From: Thiohalobacter thiocyanaticus
GTDB lineage: Bacteria > Pseudomonadota > Gammaproteobacteria > Thiohalobacterales > Thiohalobacteraceae
Direction: 5' to 3'
Assembly (NCBI RefSeq): GCF_002356355.1
Contig: NZ_AP018052.1
Location: 2,728,001 to 2,792,000 of the forward strand
Length of the DNA stretch: 64,000 bases
Part shown: in pieces, positions 1 through 8,111 of the stretch
How positions within the stretch are numbered: the first letter of the stretch is position 1
How the letters are laid out: every line of letters begins with the position of its first letter
The notes under the pieces: generated by a model
What the model saw: only the letters and a program-made list of their open reading frames with translations
What the model was told of the DNA's origin: nothing
Database searches by the model: none
Made by a program: the position numbers and the translations under genes

Positions 1-171
1 GGGCTGGTCGGGCGGTCCCATGGGTGGACTGGCATAGAGGCTGGATGCGTGCAGCAGGTAGGTCGCCTCGATGGCGTCGAGCTCATCCAGGGCACGGCTG
101 ACCTGCGCCACCGGGTCGTCGAGATTGCTGCCGAGGCCGATCCAGGCGGTCGCGGTATCGATCTCACCCAT
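1..171 (-). CDS. folK: 2-amino-4-hydroxy-6-hydroxymethyldihydropteridine pyrophosphokinase, N-terminal part
   Basis: Only the first 57 codons are inside the window; the gene runs off the left edge. The reading shows the family's opening GLGSNL motif at about residues 12-17 and, at the cut, SSLYASPPMGPPDQP, which matches the conserved SSLYxTxPxGxxDQP region of HPPK. The enzyme transfers pyrophosphate from ATP to 6-hydroxymethyl-dihydropterin in cytoplasmic folate synthesis. The ATG overlaps the end of pcnB by 8 bases (ATGGGTGA), so the two are translationally coupled; pcnB-folK is a standard gammaproteobacterial pair. The identification is secure even though the gene is partial. Confidence 0.93.
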   Translation of the reverse strand, partial: MGEIDTATAWIGLGSNLDDPVAQVSRALDELDAIEATYLLHASSLYASPPMGPPDQP

Positions 172-1459
172 GCTCGGATCTGGGCTTGCGCCGCCGCGGC
201 CGGCGGCGTTTGCGCGGGCGACCTGCGGTCACCCGCTCGGCGCGCGCCTCCGGCGCCTGCGTCTGGATCTCGGTCCACCAGTCGCACAGTTCCTGCTCCA
301 CCTCGCCGGCGGCGCACCGCAGCAGCAGAAAGTCATAGGCGGCGCGAAAGCGCGGATGCTCCAGCAGTTGCAGGGCCCGGCGGCCCTGGCGGCGCTGGAA
401 CCGCGGCTGCAGCGACCAGATCTCGCGCATCGGCAGACTGAACCGCTTGGGGATGGAAACATGCCGTGCCTGCTGCGTGACCACCCGCGCGCCGCCGATC
501 TGGATCGCCTGGATCTCGCTCATGTCGGGCTGGTCCGGGTCGGGCATCTCGCGGCGCATCGGCTCCCACAGCAGGGCGGCGAACATGAAGGCCGGCGTCA
601 CCGGTTTGCCCTCGGCCACCCGGGCATCGGTATTGGCCAGGGCATGACTGATCAGGGTGTGGGGAAAGTGATTCTCCTCCTCGGCCAGCACCGCCTCGGT
701 CAGCGGGAACAGGGGCTCGAACAGGTGATAGTGACGCAGCATTTCGAAGGTATTGAGCGCCACCCCGCCGTGGAACAGCTTGAGCACCTCCTCGTAGAGG
801 CGCGCCGGGGCGATATCGTGCAGCAGGGGGGCCAGTCGGGGGATCAGCGCCTGCAGTTCGGGGTCCAGGGTGAAGCCGAGCTTGGCGGCAAAGCGCACCG
901 CACGCAGCATGCGCACCGGGTCTTCGCGAAAGCGCGCCTCCGGATCGCCGATGATGCGCAGCCGGCCGGCCTCCAGATCCTCCATGCCGCCGACATAATC
1001 GCGGATGCTGAAGTCGCTGATATCGTAATACAGGGCATTGACGGTGAAATCACGCCGCCACGCGTCCTCTTCGATGCTGCCGTAGACATTGTCGCGCAGC
1101 AGCCGCCCGGCATCGTTGACCTGGGTCTCGTCGTCCTCGTCCGGATCGGAAGCGGCACGGAAGGTCGCCACCTCGATCACCTCGCGCCCGAACAGCACAT
1201 GGGCCAGGCGGAAACGGCGACCGATCAGGCGACAGTTGCGGAACTGCTGGCGGATCTGCTCCGGGGTGGCATCCGTGGCGACATCGAAATCCTTGGGCTC
1301 GCGGCCCAGCAGCAGGTCGCGCACCCCGCCGCCGACCAGGCAGGCCCGGAACCCGGCCTGGTTCAGCCGGTTGAGCACCTTGAGGGCGTTGGGGCTGATC
1401 AGGGAGCGCGAGATCCCGTGTTCCGGACGCGGGATGATATTGAGTGACTGAGCGCTGAT
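164..1459 (-). CDS. pcnB: Poly(A) polymerase I (polynucleotide adenylyltransferase)
   Basis: Adds poly(A) tails to RNA 3' ends and so promotes decay. The nucleotidyltransferase core is clear: VGGGVRDLLLG followed by DFDVATDATP supplies the catalytic carboxylates, then CRLIGRRFRLAHV. The C-terminus is arginine-rich, as in other PcnB proteins. The first conventional start codon, a GTG at 1378, cuts into conserved sequence. In-frame DNA upstream encodes IIPRPEHGISR then LISPNALKVL, the usual PcnB N-terminus. No ATG, GTG or TTG occurs between 1378 and an in-frame TAG at 1475-1477. An AGAAGGA ribosome-binding site at 1476-1470 lies 10 bases before an ATC codon at 1459, taken here as a tentative start (431 aa). 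E. coli pcnB is known to start with AUU, which makes a rare start believable. Function is certain; the exact start is not. Confidence 0.9.
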   Translation of the reverse strand: MSAQSLNIIPRPEHGISRSLISPNALKVLNRLNQAGFRACLVGGGVRDLLLGREPKDFDVATDATPEQIRQQFRNCRLIGRRFRLAHVLFGREVIEVATFRAASDPDEDDETQVNDAGRLLRDNVYGSIEEDAWRRDFTVNALYYDISDFSIRDYVGGMEDLEAGRLRIIGDPEARFREDPVRMLRAVRFAAKLGFTLDPELQALIPRLAPLLHDIAPARLYEEVLKLFHGGVALNTFEMLRHYHLFEPLFPLTEAVLAEEENHFPHTLISHALANTDARVAEGKPVTPAFMFAALLWEPMRREMPDPDQPDMSEIQAIQIGGARVVTQQARHVSIPKRFSLPMREIWSLQPRFQRRQGRRALQLLEHPRFRAAYDFLLLRCAAGEVEQELCDWWTEIQTQAPEARAERVTAGRPRKRRRPRRRKPRSEHG

Positions 1460-1531
1460 AGTGGATGGATCCTTCTAAATCGAATGCAACCGGCCGGGGC
1501 CTGTCCGGCACGCACGACCCGACAGCGGTGA

Positions 1532-1559
1532 TTGTTTCCCCGCCGACTCTGCGTATAAT
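1532..1559 (+). promoter_or_regulatory. Sigma-70 promoter of tRNA-Glu
   Basis: A perfect TATAAT at 1554-1559 is preceded, 16 bases upstream, by TTGTTT at 1532-1537. The -10 lies about 40 bases before the tRNA, a normal leader length. It lies within the divergent gap between pcnB and the tRNA. Confidence 0.6.
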
Positions 1560-1599
1560 ACACCACCTGCGTCCTGCCCCGCAGGATGCGGACAACGTC

Positions 1600-1675
1600 G
1601 CTCCCTTCGTCTAGTGGCCTAGGACACCGGCCTCTCACGCCGGTAACAGGGGTTCGAGTCCCCTAGGGAGCGCCA
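1600..1675 (+). tRNA. tRNA-Glu (anticodon CTC)
   Basis: A complete 76-base cloverleaf. The acceptor arms GCTCCCT and AGGGAGC pair perfectly. The anticodon stem CCGGC/GCCGG encloses the loop CTCTCAC, giving anticodon CTC, which reads GAG. The T arm contains GGTTCGAGTCC. The discriminator G is followed by an encoded CCA at 1673-1675. It stands alone. Confidence 0.97.
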
Positions 1676-1706
1676 ATCACCCCGCCCCGCGGCCGGTCCA
1701 ACAGGC

Positions 1707-2039
1707 CTAGTAGCTCGCGGCCTCGTTGAGTTCCTGCATCACCTCGTTGACCGAGCCTTCCGCCGTGTCCAGCAGACAGACCAGGTTGCCCACGCTGCAC
1801 ACCGTGCCCTGCGCGGCGCGCACGATCCAGCCGCGCGGCGGCGTCCAGCCGCGCATCTGGGTGAACATCGACAGCTGATCGGCATTGCCCTGCACGATGC
1901 GTTTGTACTCCAGCGCGAAGCGCGCCAGGTGTTCCATCTGCGGCTGATCCAGCAGGCCGTAGCCTTCCACGAAGGCGCCGTCATCGCGGAACTGGCAGAT
2001 GGCGTTGACCCCGTCCAGCGCAAGTAATCGCTTGAGCAT
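1707..2039 (-). CDS. DUF2173 family protein (third of three tandem paralogues)
   Basis: A 110-residue cytoplasmic protein without signal peptide or membrane segment. It resembles the DUF2173 family of small, probably Roadblock/LC7-like proteins of unknown role. The conserved C-terminal half reads RGWIVRAAQGTVCSVGNLV followed by SVNEVMQEL. It is last in a head-to-tail series with the genes at 2048 and 2435, only 8 bases after the stop of the middle one, so all three are probably one transcript. The G-rich stretch just before the ATG serves as ribosome-binding site. It is closer to the first copy (shared RGW.V, VC..., S.NEVM pattern) than to the middle copy. No biochemical function can be stated. 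Confidence 0.75.
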   Translation of the reverse strand: MLKRLLALDGVNAICQFRDDGAFVEGYGLLDQPQMEHLARFALEYKRIVQGNADQLSMFTQMRGWTPPRGWIVRAAQGTVCSVGNLVCLLDTAEGSVNEVMQELNEAASY

Positions 2040-2047
2040 GCCCCCCC

Positions 2048-2386
2048 CTACGCCGACAGGGCGTCAAAGGCCGCCTCGTAATCGGCCTGATCGTTCTGCA
2101 GCACCACACCGCAGTTGCCGCGGGCGACCGCCGACCAGTCGAAGCCGATCATGGTGAAGCCCTCGATGGGATAGAAGCCGGACTGGCCGGTCGTCTTCTC
2201 CCAGCCTCTGGCCTGCATGGTGGCGATGGCGGTATTGGCCACCAGCACATGGGCCAGCAGATCCAGCACCTCGGCATCCAGATTGCTGCCTTCGGCAATA
2301 TTGTGCTCAGCCAGTTCGCCGCGGTCATTGAAACAAAAGGCGGCCAGGGCGCCGTTGAGCTGCATCAGTTTGCTCAGATCGTTCAT
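2048..2386 (-). CDS. DUF2173 family protein (middle, divergent paralogue)
   Basis: A soluble protein of 112 residues, the most divergent of the triplet. It keeps the overall length and a ...LMQLNGALAAFCFNDRGEL... opening like its neighbours. It replaces the RGWxV segment with GQSGFYPIEGFTMIGFDW and has a single cysteine in GNCGVVLQ. The start is placed at the ATG at 2386 because a strong GAGGGGAAGG ribosome-binding site (2397-2388) stands before it; another ATG lies 15 bases upstream without one. It probably forms homo- or hetero-oligomers with the flanking paralogues, by analogy with Roadblock proteins; that is inference. Confidence 0.7.
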   Translation of the reverse strand: MNDLSKLMQLNGALAAFCFNDRGELAEHNIAEGSNLDAEVLDLLAHVLVANTAIATMQARGWEKTTGQSGFYPIEGFTMIGFDWSAVARGNCGVVLQNDQADYEAAFDALSA

Positions 2387-2434
2387 GCCTTCCCCTCGCA
2401 TATTATTGGTTTGTGTCCGGCAATCAGACAGCGA

Positions 2435-2791
2435 TCAGATGAGATCGTCCGTGGCATCAGCCAGCGCGTCACTCATGTGACTCATAACTTCATTTAGCGA
2501 TCCGCTGGTGTTATCCATGAAACAGAAGACGTTGTAGAGCACGCAGACCGTGAAACGCGGCCCCTTGACCACCCAGCCACGGGAAGGGTCAACGCCGGTA
2601 TTGGCACGAAAACTCGCCAGGATGTCGGTCTGCATGTGCACGCCCATGGTGGTGGCCCGGCACATGATCGAGGCCATACGGGCGTATTCCTCGGTCAGCT
2701 GGCCCTTGTAGGAGAAGCGGTCACCGCGATAGGAATATTCACCCGCAGCGATAACGCCCGGCATCTCGGCCAGATCGGCTACCAGAGACAT
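2435..2791 (-). CDS. DUF2173 family protein (first of three tandem paralogues)
   Basis: A soluble protein of 118 residues and promoter-proximal gene of the triplet. It begins MSLVADLAEMPGVIAAGEY, the typical DUF2173 opening in which a short helix leads to a strand. It ends with SRGWVVKGPRFTVCVLYN and SLNEVMSHM, shared with the 1707 gene. A GAGGGAGGTGAC ribosome-binding site directly precedes the ATG. The AT-rich gap to the right (2792-2933) must carry its promoter and that of the divergent RDD gene, but no convincing -35/-10 pair was assigned. The family is frequent in sulfur-oxidising bacteria; its role is unknown. Confidence 0.75.
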   Translation of the reverse strand: MSLVADLAEMPGVIAAGEYSYRGDRFSYKGQLTEEYARMASIMCRATTMGVHMQTDILASFRANTGVDPSRGWVVKGPRFTVCVLYNVFCFMDNTSGSLNEVMSHMSDALADATDDLI

Positions 2792-2933
2792 GTCACCTCC
2801 CTCTCGCTATCGTTGTAATTGTTTATCGTGTTTGTATCTCTCTGTTTACACAAAAACGCGGGAGGTGTCACGGTTGCGATGCAACGGGGGTTCTGCTAAC
2901 AATGTATCCTTTGTCTGATCCGCTAAAGCCCGC

Positions 2934-3374
2934 ATGCACCCCGTCGATGCCGATCTCCCTCGCGCCGGCCTCCTGCGTCGCCTCGCCGCCATCCTGTATG
3001 ACAGCCTGCTGGCAGGCGCCGTGCTGTTCCTGGCCGCCGCGCTGGTACTGCCGCTGACCGGCGGCGAGGCGGTCGCGGCCGGCAACCCGCTGTTCACGGC
3101 CTATCTGTTCCTGGTGCTGTTCCTGTTTTTCGCCTGGTTCTGGATCCACGGCGGTCAGACGCTGGGTATGCGTGCCTGGCGACTGCGGGTGCAGACCCGG
3201 GACGGTCGCCCCATCAGCTGGGGTCAGGCCATGCTGCGTTACCTGATGGCCTGGGTGTCATTGCTGGCCGCTGGAGCGGGCTACCTGTGGCTGCTGCTGG
3301 ATCGTGAGCGCGGCACCTGGCACGACCGTTTCTCGGAAACCGTGATCGTCGTCCTGCCGAAGAAGCGCCGATGA
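2934..3374 (+). CDS. RDD family membrane protein
   Basis: A 146-residue inner-membrane protein with the RDD architecture: a cytoplasmic start ending LRRLAAILYDSLLAGAVLF (the Arg/Asp signature is LRR...YD), two hydrophobic helices at about residues 18-42 and 54-72, a GGQTLGMRAWRLRV loop, and a third helix at about 100-118 followed by RERGTWHDRFSETVIV. The family is thought to move ions or small solutes; no substrate can be named. It converges on lptG with only 22 bases between stop codons, and faces away from the DUF2173 genes. The next-to-lptFG position is common in gammaproteobacteria. Confidence 0.85.
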   Translation: MHPVDADLPRAGLLRRLAAILYDSLLAGAVLFLAAALVLPLTGGEAVAAGNPLFTAYLFLVLFLFFAWFWIHGGQTLGMRAWRLRVQTRDGRPISWGQAMLRYLMAWVSLLAAGAGYLWLLLDRERGTWHDRFSETVIVVLPKKRR

Positions 3375-3396
3375 ATCGGCCCGGCCCGCCCGCCAC

Positions 3397-4464
3397 TCAC
3401 CCGCCCACGCGCCGCAACTGGATCGCCCCCCAGAGCAGAAACAACAGCGGCGGCGCCAGCACGCTCAGCAGCGGCGGCAGACCGTAGACCTGCCCGGTAT
3501 GGCTCAGGGTCTGGGTCAGCAGGTAATACCCCAGCCCCACCAGCACCCCGATCAGCAGCCGCTGTCCGGCGCCCCGATCCCGCAAGGGACCGAACACGAA
3601 AGGCACGGCGAGAAACAGCATCACCAGCGAGGTGAAGGGTGCAACCAGCCGTTGCCACAGCGCCAGTTCGTAGCGGGCGGTCTCCAGTGCGTTCTGACGC
3701 CGGTATTCGACGTAGCGATACAGATCGCGCGCGGACAGGCTGCCGGGCTCGATCATGACGACGTTCAGCAGCGCCGGATCGAGCAGTGTCTCCAGCTGCA
3801 GCCGACTGTCCTGCACCAGCTGCAGCCGCCCTTCCCCGATACGACCGCCGGTCACGCCCTGCAGATGCCAGCGGCCGTCGACATGCTCGGCCGCGCGGGC
3901 ACGATAGGCCGATGCCAGCCGGCCGTCTTCACCCAGCTGGAATACCTCGAGGCTGCCCAGGCGGCCATCGGGATGCACCTCACGAATGCGGATGAAGAGG
4001 TTGCCGTCCCGGGCCCAGAAGCCGTAGGGACTGAAATGGGTGATGCGCTGGCTCTGGGCCTGGCTGCGCTGCTGCTGCGCCAGCTGCTCGGCGGCCGGCG
4101 CAACCCATTCACCAATCCCGCCGGCCAGCACCAGCAACACCAGGCCGGCCTTGATCACGCCCACCAGGATCCGCCCCACCGAAACGCCCGCGGCACGGAT
4201 CGCCACCAACTCATGCCCGGCGGCCAGATTGCCCAGTCCCAGCAGGGTGCCGAGCAGGGCCGCCATCGGAAACAGTTCATGGATGCGCCCGGGCACGCTC
4301 AGCCCCAGGTAGATCAGCACGTCGCCCAGACCATAGCTGCCGCGGCCGATGTCCTGGATCTCGTTGATGAAACCGAAGAAGAGGTCGATCGCCAGCAGCA
4401 CCAGCAGAGCCAACAGGCTGGCGAGGATCACCACCCGCCCGAGATAGCGATCCAGCACCTTCAT
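3397..4464 (-). CDS. lptG: LPS export ABC transporter permease LptG
   Basis: One of two permeases of the LptB2FG complex that lifts lipopolysaccharide out of the inner membrane and drives it along the Lpt bridge. The 355-residue protein has the YjgP/YjgQ layout: about three transmembrane helices at the N-terminus (around residues 13-33, 60-80, 100-120), a periplasmic beta-jellyroll at about 130-260, and three C-terminal helices. The start is the ATG at 4464 (MKVLDRYLGRVV). It overlaps the lptF stop as ATGA; longer readings run into lptF-encoded sequence. It is co-transcribed with lptF upstream. Confidence 0.95.
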   Translation of the reverse strand: MKVLDRYLGRVVILASLLALLVLLAIDLFFGFINEIQDIGRGSYGLGDVLIYLGLSVPGRIHELFPMAALLGTLLGLGNLAAGHELVAIRAAGVSVGRILVGVIKAGLVLLVLAGGIGEWVAPAAEQLAQQQRSQAQSQRITHFSPYGFWARDGNLFIRIREVHPDGRLGSLEVFQLGEDGRLASAYRARAAEHVDGRWHLQGVTGGRIGEGRLQLVQDSRLQLETLLDPALLNVVMIEPGSLSARDLYRYVEYRRQNALETARYELALWQRLVAPFTSLVMLFLAVPFVFGPLRDRGAGQRLLIGVLVGLGYYLLTQTLSHTGQVYGLPPLLSVLAPPLLFLLWGAIQLRRVGG

Positions 4465-5546
4465 GCCGGCGGTCTCCGCGGCAGGCGCGGCCGCATCTGT
4501 CGGAACAGCCACCCCGCCGCGGCCAGCGGCAGCAGGTGCACCCACCACAGGCCGATCAGCCCCGGCAGCTGGCCCTTCTCCAGCCACATCCGGGCCGTGC
4601 CCAGCAGGTTGTAATAGATGATGAACAGCAGAATGGCGAGAAACAGCCGGGCATAGCGCCCCTGCCGGGGGCTGGTGCGGCTGAGCGGCACGGCCAGGAT
4701 CAGCAGCACCACCACGGCCAGCGGCAGGGCAATGCGCCAGTGCAGTTCGGCCAGCTCCCGCGGGCCGCCGCCGGCCAGCAGTTCACGGGTCGGCACCGCG
4801 TCCTGCTTGAGGCGGACCTCGGGCCGGGCGTCCTGATCCATGCGGATGCCGTGGTGTTCGAATTCCAGCACCCGGAACACCGGATCCCCGGGAAACCCTT
4901 GGTAGCGCTGCCCCTCCTCCAGCACCAGGTAGCGCACGCCGCTGTCCGGGTCGCGTACGGGCCGGGCCCGTTCGGCAGTCACCAGCATGGGGGGGTCGGT
5001 CTGCAGATTGCGCACGAACACCTGCCTGAGATGACTGGCATCGGGCGCCACCTCGCGGGCATAGATGACGATGCGCCCGCCACGCGCCTCCTGGAAGCGC
5101 CCGGCGCTGACCGCCTCGATGGTGGCCCGGTGTTCGGCATCGGCCTCGACCCGGTAGCCCAGTTCCGCCGTGCGCGGCACCACCAGCAGGGTGAGCAGCA
5201 GCAGTATGCCGGCCACCAGCCCGGCCAGCACCAGCAGCGGGCGGTACAGCCGGCGGTAACCCACCCCGCAGGCCGCCAGCGCGGCCATCTCACTGTCCCG
5301 GTACAAGCGACCCAGGGCGAGCACCACGCCGAGATAGAGCGACAGCGGCACCAGGGTGGCGAGATAGGCCACTGATTTCAGCCCGATCAGGGTGAGGATC
5401 ATACTGCCGGCCAGTTCGCCGGCCGCCGCTTCGCCCAGGTAGCGCACCAGGCGGTTGGTGACCACGATGGCCCACAACACCAGCATCACCGCCAGCCAGT
5501 TGGCAATGACCTCCTTGAGCAGATAGCGATCGAGGACTGACAGCAT
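4461..5546 (-). CDS. lptF: LPS export ABC transporter permease LptF
   Basis: Partner permease to LptG. The 361 residues show N-terminal helices (about 12-32, 55-75, 98-118), a periplasmic domain with GRFQEARGGRIVIYARE, and a C-terminal helix bundle ending in a basic tail. The start at 5546 (MLSVLDRYLLKEV) matches the family; upstream in-frame codons read as GC-rich leader. It is divergent from pepA, sharing a gap of about 170 bases that must contain both promoters, the usual gammaproteobacterial arrangement. Translationally coupled to lptG. Confidence 0.95.
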   Translation of the reverse strand: MLSVLDRYLLKEVIANWLAVMLVLWAIVVTNRLVRYLGEAAAGELAGSMILTLIGLKSVAYLATLVPLSLYLGVVLALGRLYRDSEMAALAACGVGYRRLYRPLLVLAGLVAGILLLLTLLVVPRTAELGYRVEADAEHRATIEAVSAGRFQEARGGRIVIYAREVAPDASHLRQVFVRNLQTDPPMLVTAERARPVRDPDSGVRYLVLEEGQRYQGFPGDPVFRVLEFEHHGIRMDQDARPEVRLKQDAVPTRELLAGGGPRELAELHWRIALPLAVVVLLILAVPLSRTSPRQGRYARLFLAILLFIIYYNLLGTARMWLEKGQLPGLIGLWWVHLLPLAAAGWLFRQMRPRLPRRPPA

Positions 5547-5716
5547 CGGGCGGTTTCGGGAAGGGCGGACCGGGAGCCCGACGGGCCCCATGCCCCCGGT
5601 GTAAATTCACATCGCTTCCAGTAGACTGGTGAGTCAGGTCCAGGCGATGCGCGTGCCCGCATCATACCGCCATCGCGGCCTGCCCGGCCAGCGAGCACAA
5701 CCCAGTGGAGTCAAGC

Positions 5717-7213
5717 ATGGAATTCAGCGTCAAAAGCGGCAGCCCCGAGAAGCAGCGCACCGCCTGTCTGGTGGTAGGCGTGTATGAGTCCCGGCGCCTG
5801 TCTCCGGCGGCCCGCAGCCTGGACAAGGCCGCCGGCGGCTATCTGAAAAACGTCCTCAAGCGCGGCGACATGGACGGCAGGTGCGGCCAGACCCTGCTGC
5901 TGCACGACGTGCCCGGCACCGCTTGCCAACGCCTGCTGCTGGTCGGCTGCGGTCAGGAACGTGAACTCGATACGACCAAATACCGCAACGCGGTGGCGGC
6001 CGCGGCGCAGCGTCTGAACGAGACCGGGGCCTCTGACGCGGTCAGCTACCTGGCCGACCTGCACGTCAAGGGCCGGGATACGCACTGGAAGCTGCGCCAG
6101 ATCGTCGAGGCGACCGAGGCCGCGCTGTACGTCTTCGACCAGCTGAAAAGCGAAAAGGACAAGGTCCGCCGCCCCCTGCGCAAGCTCGCCCTGGGCGTGA
6201 CCGACAAGAAAGACGCCGGCAACGCCCAGGCCGCCATCACCGAGGGCCGGGCCATCGCCGCCGGCGTGCGCCTGGCCCGCGAGCTTGGCAACCTCCCCGG
6301 CAACATCTGCACCCCGACCTATCTCGGCGACCAGGCCCGCGAACTGGCCAAAGGCAAACGCAAGGTCAAGGCCACTGTCCTGGATCGCAAGGACATGGAA
6401 AAGCTCGGCATGGGCGCCCTGCTGGCCGTGGCCCGCGGCACGGACGAGCCGCCGAAACTCATCACCCTGGAATACCAGGGCGGGAAGAAGGGCGACAAGC
6501 CGGTGGTACTGGTGGGCAAGGGCGTGACCTTCGACACCGGCGGCATCTCGCTCAAGCCCGGCGCGGCCATGGACGAGATGAAGTTCGACATGTGCGGGGC
6601 GGCGAGCGTGCTCGGCACCCTGGCCGCGGTGATCCGGATGGAACTGCCGCTCAACGTGATCGGCGTCATCCCCGCCACCGACAACATGCCCAGCGGCAAG
6701 GCGATCAAGCCGGGCGACATCGTCACCAGTCTGTCCGGCCAGACCATCGAGATCCTCAACACCGACGCCGAGGGCCGGCTGATCCTGTGCGACGCCCTGA
6801 CCTACGCCGAGCGCTTCGAGCCGGACGCGGTGATCGACATCGCCACCCTGACCGGCGCCTGCGTCATCGCCCTGGGCAGCCACGCCGCCGGTCTGCTGAG
6901 CAACCAGCCGTCGCTGGCGCACGACCTGCTGCAGGCGGGCGAGGCCGCCTCCGACCGCGCCTGGCAGCTGCCGCTGTGGGACGACTACCAGGGTCAGCTC
7001 GACAGCAACTTCGCCGACATGGCCAACATCGGCGGCCGCGAGGCCGGCACCATCACCGCCGCCTGCTTCCTGTCCCGGTTCACGAAGAAATATCACTGGG
7101 CCCACCTGGACATCGCCGGCGTGGCCTGGAAACAGGGCAAGGAGAAGGGCGCGACCGGCCGCCCGGTGCCGCTGCTGACCCAGTATCTGCTGGATCGGGT
7201 GGCGGATAAGTAG
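5717..7213 (+). CDS. pepA: Leucyl aminopeptidase (M17, cytosol aminopeptidase PepA)
   Basis: A two-metal exopeptidase removing N-terminal residues from peptides, active as a hexamer in the cytoplasm. PepA can also bind DNA at cer/xer and carAB sites in enterics. The 498-residue protein has the M17 signature NTDAEGRL, with upstream metal ligands in VGKGVTFDTGGISLKP and the KFDMCGAASV segment. The start is the ATG at 5717, with GGAG six bases before it, rather than an in-frame GTG 12 bases earlier. Downstream are holC and valS, the classical order, here separated from holC by a 284-base repeat-filled gap. Confidence 0.96.
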   Translation: MEFSVKSGSPEKQRTACLVVGVYESRRLSPAARSLDKAAGGYLKNVLKRGDMDGRCGQTLLLHDVPGTACQRLLLVGCGQERELDTTKYRNAVAAAAQRLNETGASDAVSYLADLHVKGRDTHWKLRQIVEATEAALYVFDQLKSEKDKVRRPLRKLALGVTDKKDAGNAQAAITEGRAIAAGVRLARELGNLPGNICTPTYLGDQARELAKGKRKVKATVLDRKDMEKLGMGALLAVARGTDEPPKLITLEYQGGKKGDKPVVLVGKGVTFDTGGISLKPGAAMDEMKFDMCGAASVLGTLAAVIRMELPLNVIGVIPATDNMPSGKAIKPGDIVTSLSGQTIEILNTDAEGRLILCDALTYAERFEPDAVIDIATLTGACVIALGSHAAGLLSNQPSLAHDLLQAGEAASDRAWQLPLWDDYQGQLDSNFADMANIGGREAGTITAACFLSRFTKKYHWAHLDIAGVAWKQGKEKGATGRPVPLLTQYLLDRVADK

Positions 7214-7217
7214 ATCT

Positions 7218-7476
7218 TTTCAACGCAGAGACGCAGAGGCGCGAAGTCAGAGTAAATATGAGTGGCGCTTGAATCGGCAGGATTTCAGTTTCTCCATCAT
7301 TCCCGCGAAGGCGGGACAAAAGCGCGGAGCGCGTTGAACGCCCGTAGGGCGGCCCGAAGGGCGAACGCAGCGAGTAATCCAGTGACCGCAGCGGCATCTG
7401 GATCCCGGCCTTCGCCGGGATGACGGAATTACATATGATTTCCATGCGGCCTTTGCGCCTCTGCGTTGAGGTTTCA
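7218..7476. repeat. Family E inverted-repeat element enclosing a family A element
   Basis: The pepA-holC gap is one composite repeat. Outer arms AACGCAGAGACGCAGAGGC (about 7222-7240) and its inverse GCCTCTGCGTTG (about 7458-7469) belong to family E. Inside, 7297-7426 is a family A element: TCATTCCCGCGAAGGCGGGA on the left and CGGCCTTCGCCGGGATGACGG on the right. Its middle (about 7317-7380) is longer than in other A copies and holds several GC-rich inverted segments. The right arm ends about 25 bases before the holC start. Confidence 0.85.
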
Positions 7477-7497
7477 ACCAGGCTCAACGACTGAAGC

Positions 7498-7926
7498 ATG
7501 ACAAGGATCGATTTCTACATCCTGCCCCAGGCCGCCGAACGCGAACGGGCCCTGTTTGCCTGCAAACTGGCGGAGAAGGCCTGGCAGCAGGACTACCGCA
7601 TCTTCATCCACACCGGCTCCGATGCCGCGGCGCGGGAACTGGACGAACTGCTCTGGACCTTCCGCGCCGGCAGCTTCCTGCCCCATGCCCTGGCCGACGC
7701 CGACCCCGGAGCGTTTCCGCCGCCGGTCCTGATCGGCCATGACCGCGAGCCGCAGACCCACACCGATCTGCTGATCAATCTGGCGCCGGAGGTCCCGACC
7801 TTCTTCAGCCGCTTCGCCCGCCTGGCCGAGGTCCTCGACCAGCAGCCGGAGCTGCTCACCGGCGGCCGCGAGCGCTACCGTTTCTACCAGGAGCGCGGCT
7901 ACCCCCTGCACTCGCACAAGCTGTGA
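7498..7926 (+). CDS. holC: DNA polymerase III subunit chi
   Basis: Chi links the clamp-loader to single-strand-binding protein during replication, through psi. The 142-residue reading begins TRIDFYIL and has the family's features: a CKLAEKAWQQ helix, YRIFIHTGS, LDELLWTF (the SSB/psi-contact region), SFLPHAL, and PVLIGHD. Length is normal. It stands between pepA and valS, its standard place. The start ATG lies just past a family E repeat arm, so part of the 5' leader consists of repeat sequence. Confidence 0.93.
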   Translation: MTRIDFYILPQAAERERALFACKLAEKAWQQDYRIFIHTGSDAAARELDELLWTFRAGSFLPHALADADPGAFPPPVLIGHDREPQTHTDLLINLAPEVPTFFSRFARLAEVLDQQPELLTGGRERYRFYQERGYPLHSHKL

Positions 7927-8042
7927 GCCCCTAAGCAACACTGGAACATAAAGCACACAAAGATTTCCCTGCCATTGTCGTGGCGCGGCGCGCCCGGCAA
8001 TGCATGACCGGAGATTTTCGTGGGTTTCGTGGCCATCCCGGG

Positions 8043-8073
8043 TTTCACGCCCTGCACCTCCCGCCTGTATAAT
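8043..8073 (+). promoter_or_regulatory. Candidate promoter of valS
   Basis: TATAAT at 8068-8073 preceded by TG is the best -10 in the holC-valS gap, about 38 bases before the valS ATG. The only -35-like hexamer, TTTCAC at 8043-8048, is 19 bases away and poor, so the promoter would depend on its -10. Confidence 0.4.
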
Positions 8074-8111
8074 CCCGCCTTTGCCCGCAACGGCCCGGAG
8101 ACGTCGGATCC

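Noticed and set aside
7218-7476. Possible CRISPR arrays in repeat-rich gaps (also 13594-13930, 50426-50649)
   Set aside because: The repeats are inverted pairs of different families with no regular direct repeat and spacer pattern, and no cas genes are present.
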